64,000 nucleotides of DNA. It comes from Metabacillus niabensis (GTDB taxonomy: Bacteria > Bacillota > Bacilli > Bacillales > Bacillaceae). Made by a program: the position numbers and the translations under genes. The stretch spans positions 1-64,000 of the forward strand of contig NZ_JAIVLH010000013.1 of the NCBI RefSeq assembly GCF_020524345.1, in the 5' to 3' direction. Below are positions 17,819-27,847 of this stretch, piece after piece. Every line of letters begins with the position of its first letter. The stretch's first letter is position 1. The notes beneath the pieces are model-generated. The model searched no databases. It had not been told where the DNA came from and saw nothing but the letters and a program-made list of their open reading frames with translations.

Positions 17819-18473
17819 TACCAAATTTATTCCTGTAACAGTAGATCCAGACAAAATTTATGATTACAGCTTTTCCATTATCAAAGAAGAAATGGGCGAT
17901 CATCCATTTACAGATGAGCAATGGTTAGTTGTTCGGCGTGTCATTCACGCTTCGGCAGATTTTGAGTTAGGCCGCAGTATGATTTTTACATCGGATGCAA
18001 TTGAGGCAGGGATTCAATCCATTTTAGCGGGTCGTCATGTAGTGGCGGATGTGCAAATGATCGAAAGTGGTTCAGGTCGTAAGAGATTCCAAAAGCATGG
18101 CGGGGACTTGCATTGTTATATTGCGGATGATGATGTCTCAAAGGAAGCAAAGGCACAAGGAACAACACGGGCTATAATTTCCATGCAAAAAGCAACGCGT
18201 TTACATCAAGGAGGAATTTATGCCATTGGCAATGCACCAACCGCGTTGCTGGAGTTAATTCGTTTAATAAAAGAAGGTGTGGCAAAACCGGATTTAATTA
18301 TTGGAATGCCCGTCGGATTTGTATCAGCAGCAGAGTCGAAAGCGGAGTTAGCTGTTCTTGAAGGAATTCCATTTATTACGAACACAGGGAGAAAGGGTGG
18401 CAGTACAGTGACGGTCGCTGCACTTAATGCCATTTCGATTATGGCGGATGAACGAGCAAAAGAAACGAAATAA
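17799..18473 (+). CDS. cbiC: CbiC: cobalt-precorrin-8 methylmutase
   Basis: 224 residues from a TTG start preceded by GGAGG at a normal distance. The family motifs RRVIHASADFELGRSMIFT (containing the catalytic His), MIESGSGRKRF, AIGNAPTALLELI, DLIIGMPVGFVSAAESKAEL and GRKGGSTVTVAALNA are all present. It moves the C11 methyl to C12, producing cobyrinic acid. Translation is coupled to cbiJ by a 20-base overlap, and cbiD starts inside its end. Confidence 0.93.
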   Translation: MANTNFNTKFIPVTVDPDKIYDYSFSIIKEEMGDHPFTDEQWLVVRRVIHASADFELGRSMIFTSDAIEAGIQSILAGRHVVADVQMIESGSGRKRFQKHGGDLHCYIADDDVSKEAKAQGTTRAIISMQKATRLHQGGIYAIGNAPTALLELIRLIKEGVAKPDLIIGMPVGFVSAAESKAELAVLEGIPFITNTGRKGGSTVTVAALNAISIMADERAKETK

Positions 18474-19584
18474 AAAAGATCCTTCACAAATGCGTCACGG
18501 CTACACGACAGGAGCTTGTGCAACAGCAATGACAAAGGCAGCACTGCAGGCTCTTGTCGTAAAAAAGGTACCAGAAGAAGTCACGATTTATTTACCGGTT
18601 GGTCAGTATGCAACATTTAAAGTAACAGCATATGAAGTATTAGATAACAGGGTAATGTGTGAAACAATCAAAGATGCCGGTGACGATCCTGATGCAACAC
18701 ATCAAGCTCGAATTCAGAGTACCGTCTGTTATTCAAAAGAAAAAGGTATTCATTTAGATGGCGGGATTGGTGTAGGGCGAGTGACAAAAGCTGGATTGCC
18801 TGTACCAGTTGGACAAGCAGCGATAAACCCCGTACCTCGTAAAATGATAAATGGTGTTGTAAAAGAAGCAATAGAAAAATATAAATTGGATTGCGGAATT
18901 GAAGTGGTCATTTCCGTACCTGACGGTGAAGAGATTGCTCAAAAAACATTGAATGGGCGTTTAGGCATTAACGGAGGAATTTCAATATTAGGTACGCGGG
19001 GAACAGTAGTACCATTTTCAAGTTCTGCGTATATGGCATCTATCGTACAAGCGATCAATGTAGCAAAAGAAGCAGGATGTGAGCATTTAGTCATTACAAC
19101 AGGTGGACGAAGTGAAAAATATGCAATGCAACAGTATCCTCACCTACCAGAAGAAGCATTTATTGAAATGGGCGATTTTGTCGGTTTTACATTGAAAAAT
19201 ATTGCACGCAAGAAGATTCCTAGGGTCTCATTAGTAGGGATGATGGGGAAGTTCTCAAAAGTTGCCCAAGGCGTTATGATGGTTCACTCAAAAAGCGCAC
19301 CGATAAGTTTTGAGTTTTTAGCAGGCCTTGCCAATAAAGTGGGTGTGGATGAAGAGACACAGCAGGAAATTTTACAGGCAAATACCGCTTCACAGGTGGG
19401 GGAAATGCTTCAAGGAAATGAAGCATTCTTTGCAACACTCTGCAAAAACTGTTGCTATTATGCGCTGAATCATATGAATACTGACATGATCGTGTCAACA
19501 ACCTTGTACGCAATGAATGGAGATTGTTTAGGAAAGGCTGAGAACATTGATGAATTGGATGAAGATGATTGGTATAGGGGATAA
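18448..19584 (+). CDS. cbiD: CbiD: cobalt-precorrin-5B C1-methyltransferase
   Basis: 378 residues from ATG 18448; the frame opens at 18427, but the family usually begins only a few residues before [14 protein letters not shown]. Other signatures are [53 protein letters not shown] and [10 protein letters not shown]. It catalyses C1 methylation with ring deacylation steps specific to the early-cobalt (anaerobic) pathway. It overlaps cbiC by 26 bases and cbiET by about 20. Confidence 0.92.
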   Translation: MNEQKKRNKKDPSQMRHGYTTGACATAMTKAALQALVVKKVPEEVTIYLPVGQYATFKVTAYEVLDNRVMCETIKDAGDDPDATHQARIQSTVCYSKEKGIHLDGGIGVGRVTKAGLPVPVGQAAINPVPRKMINGVVKEAIEKYKLDCGIEVVISVPDGEEIAQKTLNGRLGINGGISILGTRGTVVPFSSSAYMASIVQAINVAKEAGCEHLVITTGGRSEKYAMQQYPHLPEEAFIEMGDFVGFTLKNIARKKIPRVSLVGMMGKFSKVAQGVMMVHSKSAPISFEFLAGLANKVGVDEETQQEILQANTASQVGEMLQGNEAFFATLCKNCCYYALNHMNTDMIVSTTLYAMNGDCLGKAENIDELDEDDWYRG

Positions 19585-20755
19585 TGGCGCGGAAGGATTG
19601 CTTCCCCAATATGTTGACTGGATCAATGAATGTGATGTACTTGTAGGCGGAGAGCGTCATTTAGCATTTTTCCCGGAATTAAAAAAAGAGAAAAAAGTAA
19701 TCAAAGGTGGTTTAACTGCATTAATAGCTGAATTAGAGCAAGAAACAAGGAATGTCGTTATTTTAGTATCCGGTGATCCACTGTTTTATGGGCTTGGCAG
19801 TTTACTTGCGAAAAAACTTTCAATAAAAATTTATCCATATACAAGCTCGATACAGCTCGCTTTTTCTAAAATGCAGGAAAGCTGGCAGGATGCGTTTATT
19901 GTCAGTTTGCATGGCCGCACCATTAAAGGATTTGCGCAAAAAATTGATGGTCGTAAAAAAGTTGCTGTTTTAACAGATGAAACAAATTCTCCTAATGCAA
20001 TCGCAACGTATTTAAAGCGTTTTGGCATGACAGAATATGATGCCTTTGTTGCTGAAAATTTACAAGGTGAGAAGGAGCGCTGCCGCTTTTTCAATTTAGA
20101 CGAAATGGAACAAAGCTCCTTTTCTCCATTGAATATTGTGATCTTAAGACAGCGCACAACGGTTGAACGCGCTTCTCTTGGAATTCCGGATGATGCTTTT
20201 CTTCAAAGGAAGCCAGATAAAGGACTCATTACGAAAAGAGAAATCCGGACACTTTGTCTGCAGGAGTTAGGACTTAAAGAGAATAGCATTGTATGGGATA
20301 TAGGAACTTGCACAGGTTCAGTTGCGATTGAAGCAGCAAAAATAGCTCGGGAAGGTGCTGTATATGCAATTGAAAAAAATGAGGGTGACCTTGAAAACTG
20401 TCTGCAAAATCAATTAAAACACCGTACAGACTTTGTTGCAGTGCTGGGGAAAGCACCTGACCGTCTGGATGAATTTCCAGACCCACATGCAATTTTTATT
20501 GGTGGAAACGGTGGGAATATGGAGCACTTATTACAAACATGTATTTCACGATTGCAGCCCGATGGACGCCTGGTTATGAATATTGCAACGATCGAAAACC
20601 TGGCAGAAGCACTACAGCATCTAAAAATATTAGGATGTGAAGTAACAATATTACAAGCACAACTTTCAAAAAGTAAGCCAATCTTACATTTAACACGTTT
20701 TGAACCCTTAAATCCAATCTATATAGTGACAGCAAAGAAAGGAAAAGAAGAATGA
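19559..20755 (+). CDS. cbiET: CbiET: fused C5,C15-methyltransferase and decarboxylase
   Basis: About 398 residues. The N-terminal half is CbiE ([42 protein letters not shown]), a tetrapyrrole methylase fold. The C-terminal half is CbiT ([37 protein letters not shown]), a Rossmann-type methyltransferase that also decarboxylates the C12 acetate. Fusion of the two is known as CobL/CbiET. Start candidates in frame are 19550, 19559 and 19565; I chose 19559. It overlaps cbiD upstream and cbiL downstream by four bases. Confidence 0.91.
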   Translation: MKMIGIGDNGAEGLLPQYVDWINECDVLVGGERHLAFFPELKKEKKVIKGGLTALIAELEQETRNVVILVSGDPLFYGLGSLLAKKLSIKIYPYTSSIQLAFSKMQESWQDAFIVSLHGRTIKGFAQKIDGRKKVAVLTDETNSPNAIATYLKRFGMTEYDAFVAENLQGEKERCRFFNLDEMEQSSFSPLNIVILRQRTTVERASLGIPDDAFLQRKPDKGLITKREIRTLCLQELGLKENSIVWDIGTCTGSVAIEAAKIAREGAVYAIEKNEGDLENCLQNQLKHRTDFVAVLGKAPDRLDEFPDPHAIFIGGNGGNMEHLLQTCISRLQPDGRLVMNIATIENLAEALQHLKILGCEVTILQAQLSKSKPILHLTRFEPLNPIYIVTAKKGKEE

Positions 20756-21456
20756 AAATAGGAACTTTATATGGATTAGGTGTTGGACCGGGAGACCCGG
20801 AATTAATCACCGTTAAAGCATTTCGCAAATTGCAGGAAAGCCCGGTCATCGCCTATCCCAAAAAATTAAAGGGTAGTAAATCTTATGCCCATCGTATTGT
20901 TGAAGTATATATTAATCCAGCGGAAAAAGAGATGCTTGGCTTGATATTCCCCATGACAAAGGATGAGGATACCCTCCGTACAGAATGGACGAAATCTGCG
21001 GAAGCAATTTATGGCTATTTAGTACAAGGAAAAGATGTAGCTTTTGTAACAGAAGGGGATCCGATGCTGTTCAGCACATTTATTCATTTAATGAACCTAA
21101 TGAAATCGATGTACCCTGATGTTCCAATTGAAACGGTAGCAGGTATTTCTTCATTGAATGGTTCTGTTAATCGTTTAGGGATTGCATTGGCCGATGGAGA
21201 TGATTATGTGGCCATGATACCTGCTACAGAGGATATGGAAGAAATGCGCCGAGTGATTGAAACTCACGATGGGATTGTCTTTATCAAAGTAGCAAAAGTA
21301 TTAGACGCAATGCTCAATCTATTAGAGGAAATGAATTTATTAGAAAAAGCACATGTGGTTACAAAAGTTACATCTGATGAAGAGGTCATTTGGAAGATCA
21401 ATGAGCTTCAGGGTGCAGAATTAAATTACTTGTCATGTATGGTGGTGCGCAAATAA
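20752..21456 (+). CDS. cbiL: CbiL: cobalt-factor II C20-methyltransferase
   Basis: 234 residues. [20 protein letters not shown] is the SAM-binding start. [19 protein letters not shown] and [15 protein letters not shown] are CbiL/CobI motifs, and [16 protein letters not shown] follows. It carries out the first methylation after cobalt insertion, at C20. It overlaps cbiET by ATGA and its stop shares a base with the cbiF start. Confidence 0.93.
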   Translation: MKIGTLYGLGVGPGDPELITVKAFRKLQESPVIAYPKKLKGSKSYAHRIVEVYINPAEKEMLGLIFPMTKDEDTLRTEWTKSAEAIYGYLVQGKDVAFVTEGDPMLFSTFIHLMNLMKSMYPDVPIETVAGISSLNGSVNRLGIALADGDDYVAMIPATEDMEEMRRVIETHDGIVFIKVAKVLDAMLNLLEEMNLLEKAHVVTKVTSDEEVIWKINELQGAELNYLSCMVVRK

Positions 21457-22238
21457 TGAAGAAAATTTGGATTATCGGAGCAGGTCCGGGAGATCCGGAT
21501 TTAATTACGGTGAAAGGTTTAAAGCTATTAAAAGAAGCGGATGTTGTGATGTATACCGATTCACTTGTAAGCGAAACGTTAGTAGCGGAAGCGAAGGAGT
21601 CAGCTGAAATAATCCGCACAGCAGGGATGCATCTCCAGGAAATGGTGGATTGTATCGTCGATCGTGTTCACGCAGGCAAAAAGGTTGTTCGTTTACATAC
21701 AGGCGACCCCGCGATGTACGGGGCAACGATGGAGCAAGTAGCATTATTGAAGCAACATGAGATTAGCTATGAAGTTGTTCCGGGCGTAAGTTCTGTTTTT
21801 GCATCTGCAGCAGCTGTTGGCGCAGAACTGACGATTCCTGATTTAACCCAAACGCTTATTTTAACACGAGCTGAAGGGCGGACACCGGTGCCTGAGCGTG
21901 AAAAATTACAGGCACTGGCAAGCCATCACTGTACAATTGCCATGTTTTTAAGTGCAACATTAACAAAGAAAATCACCAAAGAACTGCAGGCTGCAGGCTG
22001 GAGAGATGATACACCAGTTGCTGTTGTGCAGCGTGCTTCATGGCCTGATCAAAAAATTGTGCGAACAACACTGGCTGAATTAGATGAAGCAATGCGTGTT
22101 AATGGAATACGCAAACATGCGATGATTCTGGCAGGCTGGGCATTAGACCCGCAAATCCATGAAAAAAAGTATCGTTCGAAGCTATATGATAAAACCTTTA
22201 CTCATGGCTTCCGCAAAGGTGTGAAGGAAAATGATTAG
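21456..22238 (+). CDS. cbiF: CbiF: cobalt-precorrin-4 C11-methyltransferase
   Basis: 260 residues from the ATG at 21456, which overlaps the cbiL stop (TAATG). The longer frame to 21435 has no better start. Motifs: IIGAGPGDPDLITVKGLKLL, YTDSLVS, RLHTGDPAMYGATMEQ, VPGVSSVFASAAAVGAELT and AVVQRASWPDQ. It adds a methyl at C11 of cobalt-precorrin-4. Coupled translation with its neighbours suggests a stoichiometric pathway set. Confidence 0.93.
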   Translation: MKKIWIIGAGPGDPDLITVKGLKLLKEADVVMYTDSLVSETLVAEAKESAEIIRTAGMHLQEMVDCIVDRVHAGKKVVRLHTGDPAMYGATMEQVALLKQHEISYEVVPGVSSVFASAAAVGAELTIPDLTQTLILTRAEGRTPVPEREKLQALASHHCTIAMFLSATLTKKITKELQAAGWRDDTPVAVVQRASWPDQKIVRTTLAELDEAMRVNGIRKHAMILAGWALDPQIHEKKYRSKLYDKTFTHGFRKGVKEND

Positions 22239-23367
22239 TTTATGTGAAGGAGAAATTCCTGTAATTGTAAAGCGAAAACCTTATGCACTGGTTGCGATCA
22301 CGAAACATGGAGTGGCACATGCAAGAAGCTACGCGGAAAAATTTCCGTATGCAGATTTATATTATATGAAGAAATTCGAACAGGGCGATGAAGACATGCG
22401 TCAAATTCAGTTATTTGATGGAACGGTCCGTTTATTACTTCCTGCTTTGTTCCAGCAATATAAAGGCATCATTTGCATCATTTCCCTAGGTGCTGTCGTA
22501 CGCATGATTGCCCCGCTATTAATTGATAAAAAGAAAGATCCTGCAGTGTTAGTAGTGGATGATAAAGGACAATATGTCATCAGCGTATTATCGGGTCATA
22601 TTGGAGGTGCCAATGCCTTAACACATGAATTTGCCCATGCGATCGATGCTGTACCCGTGATTACAACCGCATCAGATGTTCAAAAAACGATCCCAGTTGA
22701 TTTATTTGGCGCCCAATTTGGGTGGATATGGGATTGTGAAGAAAAGCTAACACCTGTTAGTGCATCGGTAGTTAATGAAGAGCATGTTGCGATCGTGCAG
22801 GAAACAGGAGAAAAAAATTGGTGGATGCACAAATGCTCAATGCCTGAGAATTTAATCATTTATCCAACGATCGAAGAAGCAACCAAAGCGAAGCCCCAAG
22901 CGGCACTGATTATTACAGATCGATTAATTGAGGCACATGAAGAGGTACTGCTTGAAAAAGGAGTTATCTATCGACCAAAATCAATTGTACTAGGTATAGG
23001 CTGTAATCGTGGTACAACAATGGCAGAGATTGAACTAGTCATAGATGAAACATTATCAGAGCTTTGTTTAAGTAAAAAAAGTGTCAAAGCAATTGCGACC
23101 ATTGATTTAAAGAAAAACGAAACAGGTCTGCTTGAATTAACAGCTAAACATAACTGGCATTTTGTCACGTACACCCCAGATCAGCTAAATGAAATTAAGA
23201 CGCAAAACCCATCGGAAACCGTCTTTAAATATACAGGTGCATATGGGGTCAGTGAACCGGCCGCATTGCGGTATGCGAAGGCAAAGGAGTTACTGCTGGA
23301 GAAAAAGAAAAGTGGAAATGTGACTATATCCATTGCACGCGTCAACTTTGAGGAGGAAATACGATGA
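22231..23367 (+). CDS. cbiG: CbiG: cobalt-precorrin-5A hydrolase
   Basis: 378 residues. The N-terminal region has YALVAITKHGVAHARSYAEKFP, the core has CIISLGAVVRMIAPLL, DPAVLVVDDKGQYVISVLSGHIGGANALT and ITTASDVQKTIPVD, and the C-terminal domain has LGIGCNRGTTMAEIE and the late GVSEPAALRYAK. CbiG opens the delta-lactone and releases the two-carbon unit as acetaldehyde, a step unique to the anaerobic route. It overlaps cbiF by eight bases and cbiA by four. Confidence 0.93.
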   Translation: MISLCEGEIPVIVKRKPYALVAITKHGVAHARSYAEKFPYADLYYMKKFEQGDEDMRQIQLFDGTVRLLLPALFQQYKGIICIISLGAVVRMIAPLLIDKKKDPAVLVVDDKGQYVISVLSGHIGGANALTHEFAHAIDAVPVITTASDVQKTIPVDLFGAQFGWIWDCEEKLTPVSASVVNEEHVAIVQETGEKNWWMHKCSMPENLIIYPTIEEATKAKPQAALIITDRLIEAHEEVLLEKGVIYRPKSIVLGIGCNRGTTMAEIELVIDETLSELCLSKKSVKAIATIDLKKNETGLLELTAKHNWHFVTYTPDQLNEIKTQNPSETVFKYTGAYGVSEPAALRYAKAKELLLEKKKSGNVTISIARVNFEEEIR

Positions 23368-24749
23368 ATCGATTTGTTCTGGCCGGCACTGGTAGCGGTG
23401 TAGGAAAAACAACGTTAACAATCGGTATCATGAGTGTACTTATGAAGCGGGGTTTAATCGTTCAGGGCTTTAAATGCGGACCAGATTATATAGACCCAAC
23501 CTATCATACTGCTGTTACACAACGACCTTCTCGTAATATTGATAGTTTCATGATGTCCCATGAAACTGTTCGCGCCATAGTTGCAAGAGCGAGCCAGGAT
23601 GCAGATGCAGCTATTATTGAAGGAGTCATGGGCTTTTATGATGGCAAATCACCATTAACAAATGAAGGATCTGCTGCTCATATTAGCGAGATTACAAACA
23701 GCCCTGTCATTTTAATTGTTAATGCGGCAAGTATGGCAAGAAGTGCGGCTGCGATCGTCAAAGGATTTCAAATGTTAGATGAAAATTCAACGATTGTTGG
23801 TGTTATTGCTAATCAGTTAGGAAGTAAAAGTCATTTTGATATTGTTAAAGCAGCGATTGAACAAGAATGTGGAATTCCAGTCATTGGTTATTTACCAAAA
23901 GGAGCTGTACCAATGATGCCAAGCCGTCATCTGGGGTTAGTTCCAGCCATTGAACGAGGCGATTTAAATTCCTATTTTGATAGACTCTCAGAAGCCATCG
24001 AAGCGACAGTGGATATTGAACAACTGCTAGAAATAACAAAAACACAATCATTGGAAGTCTCTGCATCTATTTTTGATAGAAAGCCGCAAGAACAAGAAGT
24101 ACATATTGCAGTGGCAAAGGATGCTGCTTTTAACTTCTATTATGAAGAAAATTTGGAATTACTCCGTGCTTATGGTGCTACATTGCATTACTTCTCTCCA
24201 TTACAAAATGAGGAAGTTCCTGAAAAAGCGCAGGGGCTGTATTTTGGCGGCGGGTTCCCGGAAGAGTTTGCTAAAATCTTAGCGAAAAATGAAAAAACGA
24301 TGCAATCAATAAGAGCAGCGCTTAAGCGAGGGTTGCCAACATTAGCGGAGTGCGGCGGTTTTATGTATTTAACAGAGGAAATTGTGAATCGTCAAGGACA
24401 GGTATTCCCGATGCTCGGGATGATACCGGGACGTGTGCGAATGCAGGATAAATTAGCGGCACTTGGCTACCGGGAAATTACAGGTGTTCCGGGCAACTTT
24501 CTAATTAATGAAGAGGAGCAGGCAAAAGGGCATGAGTTCCATTACTCAACATATGAGGGGAAGTATACATCACCTGCTTATTTTAGTAAAGGCCGTTTTC
24601 GTGCTCAACAGGAAGGATACCTACATAAAAATATTGTTGCTGGATATACACATTTTCATTTTGCTTCGAATCCACAGCTTGTGAAAAATTGGCTGACAGC
24701 ATGTTTGGAGGTAAACAATGAATTATTTCCCACTATTAATGAATATTGA
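23364..24749 (+). CDS. cbiA: CbiA: cobyrinic acid a,c-diamide synthase
   Basis: 461 residues. The N-terminal ATPase has GTGSGVGKTTLTIGIM and KCGPDYIDPTYH. The C-terminal glutaminase-like domain has LYFGGGFPEEFA and the catalytic Cys in AECGGFMYL. Glutamine supplies the amide nitrogen for the a and c side chains, with ATP. The strong GAGGAGGAAAT ribosome site lies in the end of cbiG. It is the last corrin-specific step encoded here. Confidence 0.93.
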   Translation: MNRFVLAGTGSGVGKTTLTIGIMSVLMKRGLIVQGFKCGPDYIDPTYHTAVTQRPSRNIDSFMMSHETVRAIVARASQDADAAIIEGVMGFYDGKSPLTNEGSAAHISEITNSPVILIVNAASMARSAAAIVKGFQMLDENSTIVGVIANQLGSKSHFDIVKAAIEQECGIPVIGYLPKGAVPMMPSRHLGLVPAIERGDLNSYFDRLSEAIEATVDIEQLLEITKTQSLEVSASIFDRKPQEQEVHIAVAKDAAFNFYYEENLELLRAYGATLHYFSPLQNEEVPEKAQGLYFGGGFPEEFAKILAKNEKTMQSIRAALKRGLPTLAECGGFMYLTEEIVNRQGQVFPMLGMIPGRVRMQDKLAALGYREITGVPGNFLINEEEQAKGHEFHYSTYEGKYTSPAYFSKGRFRAQQEGYLHKNIVAGYTHFHFASNPQLVKNWLTACLEVNNELFPTINEY

Positions 24750-25347
24750 CTATAAAAAGGTTGTTGTTGTTGGGGGAGGAGAAGTAGCACGTCAAAAGGT
24801 GGAGGCACTATTGCCAACAAAGGCGCTGGTAACAGTGATAAGCCCAGTGGTAACTGAAAAATTGCAGCACTATATTAATGAAGGACATGTGACATGGAAA
24901 GAAAAAGTATTTGATGCTGCTGATTTAGATGATGCAGCTTTGATTTTCGCGGTTACAAATGACGAAGAGGTTAACACTGCCGTAGAAGAAGCGGCCCAGC
25001 ATTGGCAATTACTCAACCGTGCGGATGCTAAAGGACGTGTCGATTTCATCAATCCAGCAGTCGTTCGCCGCGGTGATTTCGTGTTGACTGTATCAACTTC
25101 TGGAGCAAGTCCAGGACTAACACGCCAAGTAAAGGCGGATTTAGAAGAGCAATTTGGAGGACATTACGCTCAGTATGTTTCTTTTTTAAAGGAAGCACGT
25201 CAGCGAATTTTACAATTGTTTACGAGGGATACGAAAAAACAGCTATTAGCAGAGCTACTGGATCCACAGTTAGAACAATGGATGGAGCAAGGTGAAAAAC
25301 AAAAATGTGAAGAGTGGCTGCAACAGCGAATAGGAGAAAAACAGTGA
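24718..25347 (+). CDS. sirC: SirC-type precorrin-2 dehydrogenase
   Basis: 209 residues. MNYFPLLMNIDYKKVVVVGGGEVARQKVEALL is the NAD-binding start. NRADAKGRVDFINPAVVRRGDFVLTVSTSGASPGLTRQVK is the conserved middle. It oxidises precorrin-2 to sirohydrochlorin (factor II). The length matches SirC/YlnF-type proteins without the methyltransferase half of CysG. It overlaps cbiA by 32 bases. The next gene supplies the missing methyltransferase as a separate chain. Confidence 0.9.
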   Translation: MNYFPLLMNIDYKKVVVVGGGEVARQKVEALLPTKALVTVISPVVTEKLQHYINEGHVTWKEKVFDAADLDDAALIFAVTNDEEVNTAVEEAAQHWQLLNRADAKGRVDFINPAVVRRGDFVLTVSTSGASPGLTRQVKADLEEQFGGHYAQYVSFLKEARQRILQLFTRDTKKQLLAELLDPQLEQWMEQGEKQKCEEWLQQRIGEKQ

Positions 25348-26105
25348 GCGGATTTGTATATATTGTAGGAGCTGGTCCTGGTGATCCAAAACTATTGACG
25401 ATTCGTGGACTGGAGTGCATTCAGCAAGCAGATGTGATTTTATATGACCGTCTGGTGAATGTTGAATTATTAAACCATGCGAAAGCAGACGCCGAGCTGA
25501 TTTATTGTGGAAAAGAACCAGGCAGGCATGGACTGATTCAAGATGAAATTCATCGTGTACTAGTGGAACAAGCTAACCTTGACAAGCAGGTTCTCCGCTT
25601 AAAAGGCGGTGACCCATTTGTCTTTGGACGTGGGGCGGAAGAAGCAGCGATTTTAAGGCAAGCAGATATTCCATTTGAAATCGTGCCAGGTATTACAGCT
25701 GGAATTGCGGCGCCTGCTTATGCGGGGATTCCTGTCACACATCGTGATCATGCTGCAAGCTTTGCGATTGTGACAGGTCATGGCCGCCCTGAAAAGGAGC
25801 AGGATTATTTAAATTGGTCCGCGCTTGCTCAAATCGATACGGTTGCCTTTTATATGAGCATTGGCAATATCGCACATATTACGAAAAGCTTAATAACCTC
25901 TGGAAAGAGTGAAACAACCCCTGTTGCCGTTATTGAATGGGGAACAACCAAAAATCAGCGTACGATTACAGGCAATCTCTCCACGATTGCACAAGATATT
26001 CAAATACATCGTATCACGAATCCAGCCATGATATTAGTTGGCGAAGTGGTTCGGGTGCGTGATCAAATTACCTGGTTTAGAGAAAAGGAGCATGAATTAT
26101 GTTAG
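25344..26105 (+). CDS. cobA: Uroporphyrinogen-III C-methyltransferase (SUMT)
   Basis: 253 residues from GTG 25344, supported by TAGGAG upstream and the GTGA overlap with sirC; the longer frame to 25314 has no ribosome site. Motifs: YIVGAGPGDPKLLTIRGLECI, DVILYDRLV, LRLKGGDPFVFGRGAEEA, VPGITAGIAAPAYAGIPVTHRD, AFYMSIGN. It methylates C2 and C7 of uroporphyrinogen III to give precorrin-2, the branch point to cobalamin and siroheme. Confidence 0.93.
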   Translation: MSGFVYIVGAGPGDPKLLTIRGLECIQQADVILYDRLVNVELLNHAKADAELIYCGKEPGRHGLIQDEIHRVLVEQANLDKQVLRLKGGDPFVFGRGAEEAAILRQADIPFEIVPGITAGIAAPAYAGIPVTHRDHAASFAIVTGHGRPEKEQDYLNWSALAQIDTVAFYMSIGNIAHITKSLITSGKSETTPVAVIEWGTTKNQRTITGNLSTIAQDIQIHRITNPAMILVGEVVRVRDQITWFREKEHELC

Positions 26106-26653
26106 ATGCATTAAAAAAACGCCGTGCGATTCGCCAATTTAAAACGTGTGAAGTGGAACGTGACAAAATCGAGACATTACTAGAAGCCGCAACGTATGCA
26201 CCAAATGACCGTATGCGTGAGCCCTGGCATTTTTACGTATTACAAGGAGACAGCTTAAAACGTTATGAGCAGGTGGCGCTGGATTATTTACAAAAGCGTT
26301 TCCCAACAAAACCACACTTAGTGGAAAGCTCAATAGAAGCCATGAAAAAAACTCCTCTTGTCATTGTGGTGACATCTGCCATTGTTGATCACGATGAAGG
26401 TGCAACAAAAGATAATACCTTTGCCGTCAGCAGTGCGATTATGTCGATGTGGTTAATGGCCGAACACCTGGGGTTAGGAATGGTATGGCGTACACGAGGT
26501 GTAGGCTTAGTTCATGAAACAGCATTACATCAATTTATTGGTGCATCGGATGAGGAGCAATTAATCGGGACGTTATGTATTGGGTATCCTGCAGAAGAAA
26601 TTACTACCGAAAAAAAGCGTACTCCATTTGCAGAAAAAACAACTTGGTTATAA
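26099..26653 (+). CDS. Nitroreductase-family protein in the cbi operon
   Basis: 184 residues. The N-terminal LKKRRAIRQFKTCEVERDKIETLLEAATYAPNDRMREPWHFYV block and the C-terminal GTLCIGYPAE fit the FMN-dependent nitroreductase fold. It overlaps cobA by seven bases, so it belongs to the operon. Nitroreductase-like genes occur in other Bacillus cobalamin operons; one candidate role is BluB-like lower-ligand synthesis, another is reduction of a cobalt corrin. The APNDRMREPW sequence does not let me choose between them, so I give no function. Confidence 0.75.
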   Translation: MLDALKKRRAIRQFKTCEVERDKIETLLEAATYAPNDRMREPWHFYVLQGDSLKRYEQVALDYLQKRFPTKPHLVESSIEAMKKTPLVIVVTSAIVDHDEGATKDNTFAVSSAIMSMWLMAEHLGLGMVWRTRGVGLVHETALHQFIGASDEEQLIGTLCIGYPAEEITTEKKRTPFAEKTTWL

Positions 26654-26946
26654 GAAGGTTTGGACATGGCAGAAAAACAGGTGATGCATTTTGCCTATAA
26701 AGGCAACCGAAATGGGGCTACAATGAAGATTTCCATCTTAATATGGTAAGAGCTAGGCAAAAGAAACCCTGTCATGCGGTGACCAGAGTATTTGGCAAGT
26801 GATACTCAGAAAGCGTCAATCATTGCAGCCCTGTATATCAGTTATGGTACAAGTTGAGTCATCTAAAAGATTTATATGTAGTAAGGGTAGCTGATGCAAA
26901 CACAAAAAGAATTGCCATTTAGTTGTGAAAATTGAGGAGAAATTCA
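26654..26946 (+). other. Unexplained spacer inside the cbi operon
   Basis: This is the only long gap (293 bases) in an otherwise overlapping operon. A 27-codon frame (26666-26749, MAEKQVMHFAYKGNRNGAT...) follows AAGAAGG. A second frame from 26744 (MVRARQKKPCHAVTRVFGK) stops after 19 codons. Neither is recognised. It may hold remnants of a lost gene or a structured leader for the next gene. No terminator or cobalamin-type box is seen. Confidence 0.35.
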
Positions 26947-27786
26947 ATGATAAAACAATCCCCTTTACAATTTGATTTTGAAAAGCTGTGGAAAGAAGGC
27001 ATGTTAGACTGGCATGGCAAAATGCCAGAAAGAATGATTGATGATGAGTTGGAAGAAGCATATTGGGCTGAGTCCATGAAGAAAAAAACATACAAGCAAA
27101 CTGATGAATATGCAAAAAAAATTTACGAAAAAATGAAACAGCATATTCCGCAAAATTCTACTTGTATTGAAATTGGACCCGGATGGGGCAACTATACCTT
27201 CCAACTCCATAAAGATGTAAAAAGTTTAACGTTGGTTGATGGTTCTGAAAGTGTACTGACTTACTTAAAACAATACTTTGAAAACGATGAGAATGTTCAG
27301 TTCGTTCATAGTAAATGGGAAGAAGAGCAGATTGAGGAACATGATGTTGTTTTGGGGGTGAACTGCTTTTATCGTATGTATGAAATGAATGCGGCCCTGA
27401 AGAAAATGAACAGGCTTGCCAAGAAGCGCGCCATTATTGGCTTAACAACAGGACCTATTCAGCCGCATTACATACTATTAGATGAGCAGTTTGGCTATGA
27501 CATTAAATACCCTCGCCGTGATTATATTACCATTGTCAATATGCTGTATCAGTTGGGGATTTATGCAAATTGTGAAATGATCAAGCTGGAGCGTGAGTAT
27601 CGTTATGATACAATGCAGCAATTATATGAAGCACAAAGCAAAAAAATCTTATCATCTCGGTTTCATATGGCACATGTAAAAGAATCTCTCGAACGCTTTA
27701 TAGTAATGGAGGGTGGCCAGTATGTTTACCGGTATCCATTCTATGCTGCGATTATTAGTTGGGACCCTGTGAGATTAAATGACTAA
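26947..27786 (+). CDS. Class I SAM-dependent methyltransferase of unknown substrate
   Basis: 279 residues from ATG 26947 behind TTGAGGAGAAAT. The SAM-binding loop CIEIGPGWGNYTFQL (motif I) is followed by TLVDGSESVLTYLKQYF (motif II, acidic Asp) and HDVVLGVNCFYRMYEM (motif IV region). It is unlike the tetrapyrrole methylases of the pathway. The position between the nitroreductase-like gene and cbiX ties it to cobalamin or cobalt handling, for example modification of a cofactor, ligand or chelator. The target cannot be read from sequence. Confidence 0.75.
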   Translation: MIKQSPLQFDFEKLWKEGMLDWHGKMPERMIDDELEEAYWAESMKKKTYKQTDEYAKKIYEKMKQHIPQNSTCIEIGPGWGNYTFQLHKDVKSLTLVDGSESVLTYLKQYFENDENVQFVHSKWEEEQIEEHDVVLGVNCFYRMYEMNAALKKMNRLAKKRAIIGLTTGPIQPHYILLDEQFGYDIKYPRRDYITIVNMLYQLGIYANCEMIKLEREYRYDTMQQLYEAQSKKILSSRFHMAHVKESLERFIVMEGGQYVYRYPFYAAIISWDPVRLND

Positions 27787-27847
27787 ATACCGTTTTGACA
27801 TGACTAATATGGGTACAAGATGATGGAAAAGGGGGAGATCACACTTT

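Noticed and set aside
19274-19660. 128-codon minus-strand frame across cbiD/cbiET
   Set aside because: It lies antisense to two well-conserved genes and has no ribosome site or recognisable protein.
26744-26900. A new riboswitch before the methyltransferase gene
   Set aside because: I checked by eye for SAM, cobalamin, NiCo and c-di-GMP signatures and found none. It is kept only as an unexplained spacer.
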